A stretch of 64,000 nt of DNA from Paludibacteraceae bacterium (GTDB lineage: Bacteria; Bacteroidota; Bacteroidia; Bacteroidales; Paludibacteraceae): the NCBI GenBank assembly GCA_017450435.1, contig JAFSTO010000056.1, positions 62,001 to 126,000 on the forward strand. The letters are read 5' to 3'. The position numbers and the translations under genes are program-made. Positions 8,618 through 16,537 of the stretch are shown piece by piece; position 1 is the first letter of the stretch; each line of letters starts with the position of its first letter. The notes under the pieces are model-generated. The model was not told the DNA's origin, did no database searches, and saw only the letters and a list, made by a program, of their open reading frames with translations.

Positions 8618-8680
8618 TTTGCATAGTTGAAATAATTTCACTACCTTTGCAGCGTAATTTCAATAGCAAACTAAAATTAC
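8618..8680 (+). promoter_or_regulatory. Early promoter with +1 hairpin
   Basis: TTTG (8618-8621), 20 bp, TACCTTTG (8642-8649) is a consensus Bacteroidetes promoter. Just downstream GTAATTT (8654-8660) and AAATTAC (8674-8680) form a hairpin at the start of the transcript, the same architecture as at 19.9, 31.6, 38.0 and 45.3 kb. It drives the rightward replication operon. Confidence 0.8.
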
Positions 8681-8721
8681 ATACTTAAAAAGCGTGCAAA
8701 GTTACGCAAATAAAATTAAAC

Positions 8722-8976
8722 ATGCAAGTAAAAATGAAAAATTTTTTGAATATGAAACGAAATCTTATCAAATTCTATGCGCAACTTTCAATAGTTGGCA
8801 TTTTGGCAACCCTCGGACTTGTTGCTTTGTGTGGCGAACCGACTGAAGATGCAAATTTTCTTGCAGTTGTTTCAGGGCAAATAGCCGTTGTAATTTTTAC
8901 GTGGTCGCTTGCCTATGTACTATCGAAGAAATGGCAAATTGTACGTAAGATAGAAGCCACAGGGCTTTTTCAATAA
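8722..8976 (+). CDS. Small phage membrane protein, unknown function
   Basis: The 84-residue protein has two predicted membrane helices (about 20-38, LSIVGILATLGLVALCG, and about 46-66, LAVVSGQIAVVIFTWSLAYVL) with short charged ends. It is the first gene after the early promoter. I do not recognise a family. Position suggests an early function at the membrane, such as host takeover or exclusion, but that is a guess. Confidence 0.6.
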   Translation: MQVKMKNFLNMKRNLIKFYAQLSIVGILATLGLVALCGEPTEDANFLAVVSGQIAVVIFTWSLAYVLSKKWQIVRKIEATGLFQ

Positions 8977-8999
8977 TAACCCTCAAAATATATACAATC

Positions 9000-9218
9000 A
9001 TGGCAAACTTAACAAAATTGTTCACCTACAACAGCGTAAAAGAGTGCGAAAATACATTAAGCCTTGCATACGCTATCAAAGAGGTGCTTACATCTGCATC
9101 ATTCAAAGATGACAAACGAGTACGCGCTGCAATCACAATGAGAGAGTTAGACCGCGAAATAGCGGCTGCTGAAGAATACTGGACTGCTAACGGCGGCGGT
9201 GCTAATTTGGTATTCTGA
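9000..9218 (+). CDS. Small early phage protein, unknown function
   Basis: This 72-residue acidic/basic mixed protein (MANLTKLFTYNSVKECENT...) has no motif I recognise. It follows the membrane-protein gene by 23 bp in the early operon. The start sits behind the sequence AATCATG, typical of the weak initiation sites of this phage. Confidence 0.55.
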   Translation: MANLTKLFTYNSVKECENTLSLAYAIKEVLTSASFKDDKRVRAAITMRELDREIAAAEEYWTANGGGANLVF

Positions 9219-9291
9219 AAAATATATCGCTGGGCTATCGGCGTGACGGGCGGCTATAAACACAATGTATAATATCTAAAAGCACAATGTT

Positions 9292-9624
9292 ATGAGTACA
9301 AAAGTAAAAAACACACTGCGGCAGGTTATGAGCCTTGCATGGCAACTGGTAAAGAGAAACGGCTATACAATGAGTGAAGCACTCCGTGTTGCATGGCTGA
9401 ATATAAAACTGAAAGTTGCACTTTATAAAAAAATATGTAAGTTCTATTTCAAAAAAGTGGACGGGTCTTTGCGAGAAGCCTACGGTACTTTGAAACAAAG
9501 TCTTATTCCCGCAATAGCAGACGCAGATGGTCGCCACTACATCGACACTGTTCAAGTGTATTACGACACCGAGGTGCAGGGTTGGCGTTGTTTCAAAAAA
9601 GCGAATTTGATAAGTATTGAATAA
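9292..9624 (+). CDS. Small early phage protein, unknown function
   Basis: The 110-residue basic protein contains a helical N-terminal part (TLRQVMSLAWQLVKRNGYTMSEALRVAW) that resembles a short motif seen in many Bacteroidetes phage and mobile-element small proteins. A C-terminal segment (YIDTVQVYYDTEVQGWRCFKKANLI) looks beta-rich. The start is preceded by CACAATGTT as at several other genes. No function can be assigned. Confidence 0.6.
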   Translation: MSTKVKNTLRQVMSLAWQLVKRNGYTMSEALRVAWLNIKLKVALYKKICKFYFKKVDGSLREAYGTLKQSLIPAIADADGRHYIDTVQVYYDTEVQGWRCFKKANLISIE

Positions 9625-9648
9625 TGTATAACTCTAAAATTGAACACA

Positions 9649-9945
9649 ATGAGCAAAGAAGAATTACAAGCAATAATCGCAAACGGTGCATACACCGATG
9701 CCGTTATCACGGACAATTACGGCGGTCTCCGTTGTAATGTAGGGCAAAATAGCACTATAACAATCAACAGAGGGCAAAAACCGAACTCTCACATGGTATT
9801 TCACTGCATAACCTTTGAAATCACAGATGAAGAGTATAATGAGATAAGGGTGCAGGCATTACAAAACGCTATTGAGCGGCAACAAAAAGACCTCGATTAT
9901 CTACAGGCAGAGTATGAGGCACTGCAAAGAGGAATGATGAAATAA
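9649..9945 (+). CDS. Small early phage protein with C-terminal coiled coil
   Basis: The 98-residue product (start MSKEEL, preceded by the phage's usual AACACA context) has a beta-rich middle (GGLRCNVGQNSTITINRG) and a C-terminal helix (about 65-95, RVQALQNAIERQQKDLDYLQ) likely to form a coiled coil. Unknown function; early operon member. Confidence 0.55.
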   Translation: MSKEELQAIIANGAYTDAVITDNYGGLRCNVGQNSTITINRGQKPNSHMVFHCITFEITDEEYNEIRVQALQNAIERQQKDLDYLQAEYEALQRGMMK

Positions 9946-9977
9946 TTTCAATAATAACCATAAAAATAATTAACACA

Positions 9978-11117
9978 ATGGCAAACGACAAACTTAACAA
10001 TGTTCTCTCTCAAATAGAGATGAGAAAGAGTGCAAAAGCAAAAGCGTTGCACGAAGCAGTCTTGCATGTGGATGCACTTGTAAGCGATATGGCGTTCCTC
10101 GATAGCCTGCGTAAGCAGATTATCGAACTGACAGGCATACCCGAAGAGTCAATACAGACGATGCGCGGTGTGAAGATTGAAGGCGCAAAAGGCGATGTAA
10201 AACTCCGTTCGGGTCTGATTACCGTATTTGACAAAGACGGCAATCGTTCTTTTGTAACCCCCGAAGATTATAAGGCGGGTAAGTATCCACTTGATGAGTA
10301 CACACCCGAAGCCGTGACTGTCCGCAGAAAAGACGGCACATTTATGGAAATCTCCCTTGTGAACATGTCCTGCAAGCACCCTGAAACAGGTATTGCAAAA
10401 AACGAGAGCGAAGCGCGTATGCCTTTCGGCGGTTACGGCGAGCATGTAGAGGGATTGACACAATACGGCGAAGATGATGAGCGTAAGCAGGTACTGATAG
10501 ACAGAGATAACGACCTAAATGGACACGGCAAGTATGGCTATATTGCAAGCAGTAAGTTTGCAAACGAAGACGGCGACAAATCGACTGACCCCGACAAGCG
10601 TTATTTCTATGATGACAACGACTCCTATCTTCCTCTATCTCGCAAGACTGACGGCACACCTAATCCGCTATTTGGCGAGGGTATAAGTAAACCGTCTTTC
10701 TTGGCTGACGGCGTGAACTTTGATGCAAACAACAAGGCAATACTTGCAATGGCGACCGCGCAAGAAAATTGGCGTACTGCTGCTGAAATCACATGTAAAG
10801 CAGACAAAGGTTATTATCCTGCTGCTTGCTGTTGCGCACGCTTCAAAACAGCGCACTACGATGACTGGGGACTGCCAACAGCCGAAGACTGGACAATCGC
10901 TTTTGAAGACTGGGATGAGGTACAGTCTGCTCTTAAGGCGGTTGCGGCTATTGCCCCGAACCTTGCAGTTCCTCTCGGTGAGTACAGCGGCTATTGGTCG
11001 AGTTCAGAGTACAGTGAGGGCAATGCTTACGGCTTGAACACGTACAATGGTAGCATGAACTACTACAGTAAGTACATCGGCAATTATGTCCGGGCGTTCC
11101 GGCTTCTGCGCATTTAA
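9978..11117 (+). CDS. C-type-lectin-fold protein resembling a DGR target (variable) protein
   Basis: The 379-residue protein ends in a domain (about 275-379) with the hallmarks of Bacteroidetes DGR target proteins: PAACCCARFKT, GLPTAEDW, YWSSSEY and finally VRAFR. The residues between YWSSSEY and YVRAFR are mostly Tyr, Asn, Ser, Thr and Ile codons, which is what adenine mutagenesis of AAC/AAT codons produces. A GC-rich stretch (11086-11115) follows, like an initiation-of-mutagenic-homing site, and a strong hairpin lies 15 bp beyond the stop. No reverse transcriptase or template repeat is seen in the window, so the retroelement would have to be elsewhere. The alternative is a non-diversifying FISUMP-like domain. 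The first 170 residues are unrecognised. Its place in the early operon is unusual for a receptor-binding protein. Confidence 0.6.
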   Translation: MANDKLNNVLSQIEMRKSAKAKALHEAVLHVDALVSDMAFLDSLRKQIIELTGIPEESIQTMRGVKIEGAKGDVKLRSGLITVFDKDGNRSFVTPEDYKAGKYPLDEYTPEAVTVRRKDGTFMEISLVNMSCKHPETGIAKNESEARMPFGGYGEHVEGLTQYGEDDERKQVLIDRDNDLNGHGKYGYIASSKFANEDGDKSTDPDKRYFYDDNDSYLPLSRKTDGTPNPLFGEGISKPSFLADGVNFDANNKAILAMATAQENWRTAAEITCKADKGYYPAACCCARFKTAHYDDWGLPTAEDWTIAFEDWDEVQSALKAVAAIAPNLAVPLGEYSGYWSSSEYSEGNAYGLNTYNGSMNYYSKYIGNYVRAFRLLRI

Positions 11118-11131
11118 TCTTGAACCTTAAG

Positions 11132-11166
11132 CCTTGCCGCCCAGCGTCTGTACGCGGGCGGCGAGG
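11132..11166 (+). other. Strong hairpin downstream of the DGR-like variable region
   Basis: CCTTGCCGCCC (11132-11142) pairs with GGGCGGCGAGG (11156-11166, one G-U), and GCGT/ACGC extend the stem to a 4-base loop CTGT with one bulged A. It is not followed by a T-run, so it is a poor terminator. Hairpins or cruciforms just behind variable repeats promote retrohoming in the Bordetella phage DGR; it may play that part here. Confidence 0.55.
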
Positions 11167-11215
11167 TATTGGTAAATATATCAAAACAATGTTTAACAAT
11201 TAAAAAATTACTATT

Positions 11216-12181
11216 ATGTCTTTAATTAAACTACCATCTGAAATCGAAACGAAGACCGCTATCTCTGTACTCGTATATGGCGAGCCGGGTATCGGCAAAA
11301 CAACTCTCGTATGCTCTGCACCTAATCCTGTCCTCTTTGACTTTGACGGTGGTGTTCAGCGAATCAACGGCGCACATCGCGTTCCTACCGTGCAGGTACA
11401 CTCGTGGCAAGAGGCTCTTGATGCACTTGAAGAGGTTGTGCGTGAACTGCCTGACACAAAGTCTATACTTATTGACACAGCGGGCAAAATGTTAGACTTT
11501 ATGTCCGCACACATTATTGCAAGTGGTGAGCGCGGCATGGTGAACAAAGACGGTACACTTTCCCTCAAAGGCTACGGCGTAAGAAAGCAGATGTTCATTG
11601 ACTTCAATCACCGCATAACCCACATGGGCAAGCATGTATTCTATGTAGCACATGAGCGCGAAGAGAAGCGCGGTGATGAGGTTGTAAAACGTCCCGAAAT
11701 CGGCGGCTCTTCCGCGAATGACCTTATCAAAGAACTTGACTTGGTAGGTTACATGCGAGCAGTAGGTAAGAAACGCTCTATCACCTTTGACCCTGATGAA
11801 AAATGGTATGCAAAAAACACCTGCAATCTGCCTACCGAAATCATATTACCTGTAACGGTAGATGACAAGGGTATTGCGGTTGCAGAAAACACATTCCTGC
11901 AAACTATCATATCTCGCTATGAAGAGGCACAGGTTCGTAATAAAGAGCAGACAGGTGAGTATGAGATGCTTATCGACAGGCTCAAGAGCGATGTGGATGA
12001 AATCACAGACGCAGACGGTGCAAATGCCTTTGTTGAGAATATCGGCACAATTCAGCATATTTTCAACAGCAAGATTGTTGCCCGCCGTCTCTTCCAAGAG
12101 AAAGTGACAGAACTCGGACTTGTCTATAATAAAGACACTAAAAAGTACGAGGACGCACCAACCGAACAAAAGGCTGAATAA
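11216..12181 (+). CDS. Sak4-like RecA-fold ATPase (AAA_24), phage recombination
   Basis: The 321-residue protein has Walker A GEPGIGKTT at 22-30 and a Walker B-like ILIDTAG with Asp at 87. The core (FDFDGGVQRI, SWQEALDALE, YVAHEREEKR) matches AAA_24/Sak4 proteins, which are short RecA paralogues that pair with SSB to anneal or exchange phage DNA strands. The next genes (exonuclease, NinB-like, SSB-like) complete a recombination cassette, supporting this call. The C-terminal 90 residues are divergent. Confidence 0.8.
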   Translation: MSLIKLPSEIETKTAISVLVYGEPGIGKTTLVCSAPNPVLFDFDGGVQRINGAHRVPTVQVHSWQEALDALEEVVRELPDTKSILIDTAGKMLDFMSAHIIASGERGMVNKDGTLSLKGYGVRKQMFIDFNHRITHMGKHVFYVAHEREEKRGDEVVKRPEIGGSSANDLIKELDLVGYMRAVGKKRSITFDPDEKWYAKNTCNLPTEIILPVTVDDKGIAVAENTFLQTIISRYEEAQVRNKEQTGEYEMLIDRLKSDVDEITDADGANAFVENIGTIQHIFNSKIVARRLFQEKVTELGLVYNKDTKKYEDAPTEQKAE

Positions 12182-12202
12182 TATCACAAAACACACTCAT
12201 CT

Positions 12203-13048
12203 ATGAATAAGAATGTAAAATATAGGTTGTATCCCTCCGTCCTAAACTCATATCAACGTTTTCTTGATAGCGACTTGGACGCAGACGACTTTATGAACAT
12301 AGACCGCGAGAGCGGCGAACAGAAGCAGACTGCCGATGAAATCGCCGCCTTGCGTGAGTGTGAGTTGCTTGACCTCATAAACCGTGTAGAGGGTGAGCCG
12401 ATAGAGGCTGCTGATAAAGGCACGGCATTTAATGAGATAGTGGATTGCCTTATAGAAAACCGCCCCTGCAAGCGCGAAGATTTAGAGATTAAAAGCGTTT
12501 GGGTGGACGAAAAGGGCAAAGTTTACGAGCAAAGTGAGGCAACGGGTGGCTTGAAAAAAGTAATTCGCGCACGTATCAACGGTTTTGAGTTCCTGTATGA
12601 CACCAACACATGCAAAGAAGCCGCTGCATATTTCAAAGGTACGATACCGCAACAATATGTAAGGGCTACACTTGATACTCGTTACGGATTAGTCGAATTG
12701 TACGGTTATGCCGACTACATCGGTCGCAATAGCGTTGCAGATTTGAAGACTACGGGTATGTATTCCTTTGGTAAATACGAGCATGGGTGGCAAAAAGACC
12801 TCTATCCATACTGCTTGATTGAAAGCGGTGAAATGACAGAGATAGTAGCCTTTGAGTACACCGTGTTTGTACTATCTAAACCGAGCGGCATCAAGCCTGC
12901 AATGACAGGTAAGATGTACAAAGAAGAGTACTCCTATAATCACGAAAAGGCAACGGTACGTTTGCGACAGATGTGCGAGCGACTTATTGAGTGGCTTGAA
13001 TTGCATCGCAGCGAAATAACTAACACTAAAATTTTCGGTGGCGAATAA
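12203..13048 (+). CDS. PD-(D/E)XK exonuclease (Cas4/RecB-like)
   Basis: The 281-residue protein shows the nuclease core: a KGTAFNEIV helix near 72-80, Asp171 in YGYADYIG, Asp180 and Lys182 in VADLKTT, and the QKDLYPY motif near 197-203 that replaces QxxxY in RecB-family nucleases. It probably resects DNA ends to give single strands for the Sak4-like protein encoded just upstream. It ends 3 bp before the next gene. Confidence 0.8.
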   Translation: MNKNVKYRLYPSVLNSYQRFLDSDLDADDFMNIDRESGEQKQTADEIAALRECELLDLINRVEGEPIEAADKGTAFNEIVDCLIENRPCKREDLEIKSVWVDEKGKVYEQSEATGGLKKVIRARINGFEFLYDTNTCKEAAAYFKGTIPQQYVRATLDTRYGLVELYGYADYIGRNSVADLKTTGMYSFGKYEHGWQKDLYPYCLIESGEMTEIVAFEYTVFVLSKPSGIKPAMTGKMYKEEYSYNHEKATVRLRQMCERLIEWLELHRSEITNTKIFGGE

Positions 13049-13051
13049 ATA

Positions 13052-13495
13052 ATGGCAAAGCGAGCGTTGAAATTTACAAAAGAGCGTGGCACAATCTCTA
13101 ATCGTCAAGAATTGTGCAGTACCCTTGATATGTGGCTTGACACGTTAGGTAATGGCAATTATATTATGGCGATAGAGAGAGTGCAACGCCCACGCTCCAA
13201 TCCGCAAAACAGACTGATGTGGTTGTGGTTTACTATCATAGCACAATCATGGAGTGAGGCAGTAGGTCGAACTATCACGCCCGAACAAGTACATGATGCC
13301 TATTGTCAGATATTCCTGCCAGTCACTATGCCAAACGGCGCAACGATAGCAGGCTCAACAAGCAGGCTATCTTCAGAAGAGTTTACAGACTTTCTGAATA
13401 AGGTGCAAGCAGACGCTGCAAGCGAATACGGAATACGGCTACCGACACCCGAAGAAGCGATGTACGCCCAATATCAGGTATATATGGGATACTGA
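13052..13495 (+). CDS. NinB-like recombination protein
   Basis: The 147-residue product contains RSNPQNRLMWLWFTIIAQSW, which fits the N-terminal pattern of NinB/recombination-associated proteins (RSxxQNxxxH...), and a C-terminal helical part with LSSEEFTDFLNKVQ. NinB of lambda binds single-stranded DNA and helps the Red pathway. Identification rests on pattern and on position between exonuclease and SSB genes. Confidence 0.6.
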   Translation: MAKRALKFTKERGTISNRQELCSTLDMWLDTLGNGNYIMAIERVQRPRSNPQNRLMWLWFTIIAQSWSEAVGRTITPEQVHDAYCQIFLPVTMPNGATIAGSTSRLSSEEFTDFLNKVQADAASEYGIRLPTPEEAMYAQYQVYMGY

Positions 13496-13538
13496 ATATC
13501 ACTAACAAAATCAATAACAATCAATAAAATTAAACACA

Positions 13539-13889
13539 ATGGATAATTATCAAACTCAAACGCCCTCCCCTGCGACGGGTCGAAAGGCAAGTTTATATGC
13601 AAGAGGTAGTATTTGTCTGTCTGACATTCCCAAAGAGGTTCTAAAGGCAGCAAATAATGGTAAAATCTATCTCAATTTTGCAGTCATGGAATTGACAGAG
13701 CCGAGCAAATACGGCGATACGCATTTCATTTCATGCGCACCGAAAAAAGAAGAGCAGGTTGAGGGTCAGAATTACATCATCGGTAATCTGAAAAAATGGG
13801 AACAGAAAGAGCCGTCCCGTCCCTCATACGAACAGATAGAGCAAGCACCGCCCATTTCCCAAGAGCAGGCATCAGACTTACCTTTCTAA
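13539..13889 (+). CDS. Single-stranded-DNA-binding-like protein
   Basis: The 116-residue protein has a beta-rich core (GRKASLYARGSICLSDI, KIYLNFAVMELTEPSKYGDTHFISC) and ends in the sequence ASDLPF after a Pro/Gln-rich linker, matching the flexible tail and tip (DDxPF) by which SSB recruits partners. It likely coats phage single-stranded DNA for the Sak4-like system. The OB fold itself is diverged, so the call is based mainly on the tip and context. Confidence 0.6.
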   Translation: MDNYQTQTPSPATGRKASLYARGSICLSDIPKEVLKAANNGKIYLNFAVMELTEPSKYGDTHFISCAPKKEEQVEGQNYIIGNLKKWEQKEPSRPSYEQIEQAPPISQEQASDLPF

Positions 13890-13892
13890 CTT

Positions 13893-14111
13893 ATGAAGAA
13901 AACTACAAATAAGTCTGTGGCTGCAAGAAAAGAACGCGAGCCGTGGTTAGACGCAATATGTGATGACTGCCAACACGGGACATGGAATGATGTCTTTTGG
14001 AACAGAGACCCTCAAGGTAAACCACTAACATTGCGATGTCCCTATTACGAAAATGGCAAGTATGGTATATTGCGTGGGACAAAGGCTTGCTCCAAATACG
14101 CAGAACGATAA
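13893..14111 (+). CDS. Small Cys-containing protein, probable zinc site
   Basis: This 72-residue protein has CDDC, then C (LRCPYY) and a last C (KACSKY), giving four possible zinc ligands. It begins 3 bp after the SSB-like gene, so it is co-translated. No family recognised; small zinc proteins of this size occur in many Bacteroidetes phage replication cassettes. Confidence 0.55.
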   Translation: MKKTTNKSVAARKEREPWLDAICDDCQHGTWNDVFWNRDPQGKPLTLRCPYYENGKYGILRGTKACSKYAER

Positions 14112-14402
14112 GAACCATGATGAGGCGGTGGTGAAAGAACTTTTTTCATTTGAGGTTAATGTTAAATCAGAGGGTGAGCCTCACACCCTGTAAGCGGTGA
14201 AAAGTGCAGATAAAATTGGTCTGTAAAATATGACATTTATTTTCCTCAATCCATTCTTTGCCAAATGTCATATTCAGCCGTACCAAGCGGGAGAGTTACC
14301 CTGTCACCGCGCAAAGAAAAAACACCTTGCCCCGGCAGGTGTCATACACTAATAGTTCATATTCAAAAGGCGTGTCCCCGTTGTGAAACGCGGACATAGC
14401 AA
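14112..14402 (+). other. 290-bp non-coding interval with several inverted repeats
   Basis: No gene is visible. The stretch holds AGGGTG...CACCCT near 14172-14190, a 12-bp perfect inverted repeat AATATGACATTT/AAATGTCATATT (14227-14238 and 14263-14274, loop 24), and ACACCTTGCC/GGCAGGTGT (14322-14342, one bulge). It lies directly before tRNA-Ser. It may be a leader RNA, processing region or unknown ncRNA. No T-run follows the last hairpin. Confidence 0.5.
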
Positions 14403-14487
14403 GGAGGGTTGGCAGAGTGGTTTAATGCACCTCACCGCTAACGAGGCATACAGAAATGTATCGGGGGTTCAAATCCCTCACCCTCCG
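14403..14487 (+). tRNA. Phage tRNA-Ser (anticodon GCT)
   Basis: An 85-nt class II tRNA: acceptor GGAGGGT/ACCCTCC, D-arm GGCAGAGTGGTTTAATGC, anticodon loop CCGCTAA (anticodon GCT, reads AGC/AGT), long variable arm ATACAGAAATGTAT and T-arm GGGGGTTCAAATCCC. CCA is not encoded, unlike in tRNA-Arg at 6161. Located inside the replication operon, it must be cut from the mRNA. Confidence 0.95.
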
Positions 14488-14509
14488 CAACAAAAGGCTT
14501 GTAAAAATA

Positions 14510-14740
14510 ATGAGTAAACAAAGAAAGAAAATAGTAGTCAGCATATCAGAGCGACCGTTCCTCATCGGCAATGATGAGTTGATGGGCTGGTTAGGTGTTG
14601 ATTCAGAGGAAACGCTTAAAAAGAACTATCTTGACTGCGGGCTACACCCCGTGCAGAGAGGACGTAAACTCTATTATTATAAAGACCGCATAAATCGCTT
14701 TTTGATTGAAAATGATGAATTTATAGTAGTAAATAAATAA
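14510..14740 (+). CDS. Small DNA-binding-like protein (winged/excisionase-like helix)
   Basis: From the ATG at 14510 the protein has 76 residues. It is very basic at the N-terminus (SKQRKKIVVSIS) and contains FLIGNDELMGWLGVDSEETLKKNYLDCGLHPVQRGRKLYYYKDRINRFL, which reads like the two-helix plus wing pattern of MerR/excisionase-type domains (the wing RGRKLYYYKD). An upstream in-frame extension would overlap the tRNA and is rejected. Confidence 0.6.
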   Translation: MSKQRKKIVVSISERPFLIGNDELMGWLGVDSEETLKKNYLDCGLHPVQRGRKLYYYKDRINRFLIENDEFIVVNK

Positions 14741-14760
14741 CATATAAATAACCCTCATTT

Positions 14761-15807
14761 ATGGCAAAGGAAGGACTTTCATATTACACTTCGGATACAG
14801 ACAGGTTCAGCGATGTACGAATAAGACGGTTAAAACGCGCCAAAGGTGCTATCGGTTATGTCTGTTATGAGTTTACCCTGAACGAGATATATCGTGATAA
14901 GGGCTACTACGTGCCGAAAACGGAAGATTTAGTGCTTGATATTGCAGAGTATTGGCAGATTGAAGAAAACGATGTGCGAGAAATACTCGACCTATGTGTT
15001 GAAATAGGATTATTCAGCAAAGAAATGTGCGAGAATAAGGGGATTTTAACCTCTGTATCCATTCAGGAAAGGTACATGAAAGCAATGAAAAGCCTAAAAC
15101 GTGACCGTTTCAGCAATATCGAGATAGAAGAACAATACAATTTACTCTCCGACAATGTACGGACAATGTACGGACAATGTACGGACGAAATCGGAAAAAG
15201 TACGGACGATGTACGGACGGAGGCGGTACGAAATGAAGATTTGACCGTACAAGATACGGACGAAACGCCGATTTGTACGGACGAAATTCGACTAAAGGAT
15301 AGGATAGGATATAAAAAGAAAAAGGAAAAAGAAAGAATAAAAGAAAAAGACGCGGCTGTCGCCGCTACGTCCATCCAAGAAGAAACATCTTTGGAAGATG
15401 TGGAAGTGATAGATTCAACTCCGCAAACGATAAAGCCGACTATGACCCCTGCCGAAAAAAAAATACAACAGCAGATGGCTATGAAGAAACGCGAACAAGA
15501 TTTTTACAATAGTCTTATTCCTTATGTTGCTCAATACGGCAAAGAGATGGTCAGGGCGTTTTTCAGTTATTGGAGTGAACCTAACAAAAGCGGCACAAAG
15601 ATGCGCTTTGAATTACAAATTACATTTGAACTGTCACGCCGACTGGCAACATGGGCGAGACGAAACGAAATAAACCCTCAAAACAATGGAACAGCAAGAA
15701 TTACACCGCAACGCAACAGTAAGTTTACAGACCCACAACGCGCAGCCGCTGCAATCGCAGCAGGGCTTAACTCTGCAAACACAGAACTTGGCAATAATAC
15801 AATCTGA
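14761..15807 (+). CDS. Phage replication protein with DUF4373 (Lin1244/Lin1753-like) N-terminal domain
   Basis: The 348-residue protein starts with the DUF4373 pattern (LSYYTSDTDRFSDVRIRRL, GAIGYVCYEFTLNEIYRDKGYY), a winged-helix domain of DnaD/replication-initiator type proteins. The middle (about 130-215) is low complexity, rich in Lys, Glu, Thr and Asp, and is encoded by the iteron array and purine tract. The C-terminal part (about 235-320) has FYNSLIPYVAQYGKEMVRAFFSYWSEP, a DnaD-like helix. It likely recognises the origin within its own gene. The last 122 bp overlap the next gene in another frame. Confidence 0.75.
   Translation: MAKEGLSYYTSDTDRFSDVRIRRLKRAKGAIGYVCYEFTLNEIYRDKGYYVPKTEDLVLDIAEYWQIEENDVREILDLCVEIGLFSKEMCENKGILTSVSIQERYMKAMKSLKRDRFSNIEIEEQYNLLSDNVRTMYGQCTDEIGKSTDDVRTEAVRNEDLTVQDTDETPICTDEIRLKDRIGYKKKKEKERIKEKDAAVAATSIQEETSLEDVEVIDSTPQTIKPTMTPAEKKIQQQMAMKKREQDFYNSLIPYVAQYGKEMVRAFFSYWSEPNKSGTKMRFELQITFELSRRLATWARRNEINPQNNGTARITPQRNSKFTDPQRAAAAIAAGLNSANTELGNNTI
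15157..15350. repeat. Candidate replication origin: phased GTACGGAC iterons and adjacent purine/AT-rich tract
   Basis: Copies of GTACGGAC begin at 15157, 15168, 15179, 15200, 15211 and 15275, with ATACGGAC at 15254. The intervals 11, 11, 21, 11, 43 and 21 bp are close to multiples of the DNA helical turn, so all sites face the same side. A purine-rich, AT-rich tract (about 15295-15350) follows. Iterons plus an unwinding region inside the initiator gene is the plan of the lambda origin in gene O. Confidence 0.7.
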
Positions 15808-16537
15808 ACCTTTTGAACGTTCAGAATTAACACCTGCCATTCCGTCCGTATTTGGCAACCTGCCCGTGGCAAAAGATGAAGATATTGCGCAGGCGATGAT
15901 GACACTCGCGATATGTTTTCCGCAAATGCCGGAGTTGTTTTGGGGACTTGCGACAAAACAGGCACGCAAACTCTGTTTGTCGAAAGAAAGATTAGACTAC
16001 ATCGTGGAGTATCTGACAATGACGCATAAGTACCCGACCTTGACAATGGCTGACATATTCGGGGTAGATAAGTCAATACATATCATTACCTATGAGGAAT
16101 ACAATGCTTTGAAAGTACCGCATAAGCCGCTTGCACAGATTAAGTTTGATAACAAATACTACACCGTTTATTTGGAAGATGCACAACGCTGCGGTTATGA
16201 GTATAAGGCTATCGAAAGTATGGTAGAACGAGAAGAGCGAGAGAAAAAAGAACGAGAGGAACGCTGGCAACGTGAATATGAAGAGTTAGTGACTAAAGGA
16301 GAGATAGACCCAAACAACCCTCGCAGAAACGTGGAGAGGTTAGTTGGTAAAATCTCTGAAAGAATGGACTATCGCAAGAGCGAGCAAAAGAAGCAGGCAA
16401 AGGAGAAAGCGGCGCAAAAAGTCAGGCTGAAAATAATAGAGCAGACTATCGGCTTGTATAAGACAGACCCCGAACACGCAAGTGAACGTATCGAGAAAAT
16501 GATAAACGAAGAACTCAAAAAACAGAACCTATTATGA
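15686..16537 (+). CDS. Phage replication-associated protein, unknown family
   Basis: The 283-residue protein begins inside the upstream replication gene (122-bp overlap in another frame; start context AACAATGGAA). Residues 1-40 are Gln-rich. Residues 55-130 are helical (IAQAMMTLAICFPQMPELFWGL). Residues 170-270 are a highly charged helix (EREEREKKEREERWQREYEE). A start at 15893 would remove the overlap. The arrangement resembles helicase-loader or primosome genes next to an initiator, but no motif proves it. Confidence 0.6.
   Translation: MEQQELHRNATVSLQTHNAQPLQSQQGLTLQTQNLAIIQSEPFERSELTPAIPSVFGNLPVAKDEDIAQAMMTLAICFPQMPELFWGLATKQARKLCLSKERLDYIVEYLTMTHKYPTLTMADIFGVDKSIHIITYEEYNALKVPHKPLAQIKFDNKYYTVYLEDAQRCGYEYKAIESMVEREEREKKEREERWQREYEELVTKGEIDPNNPRRNVERLVGKISERMDYRKSEQKKQAKEKAAQKVRLKIIEQTIGLYKTDPEHASERIEKMINEELKKQNLL

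Noticed and set aside
8697..8728. Leftward promoter over the early gene start (TAACTTTG, weak -33)
   Set aside because: The -33 is CTTG and the site lies inside the early leader; no leftward gene would benefit directly.
9978..11215. DGR template repeat or reverse transcriptase nearby
   Set aside because: No second copy of the variable stretch and no YxDD-type RT in the window.
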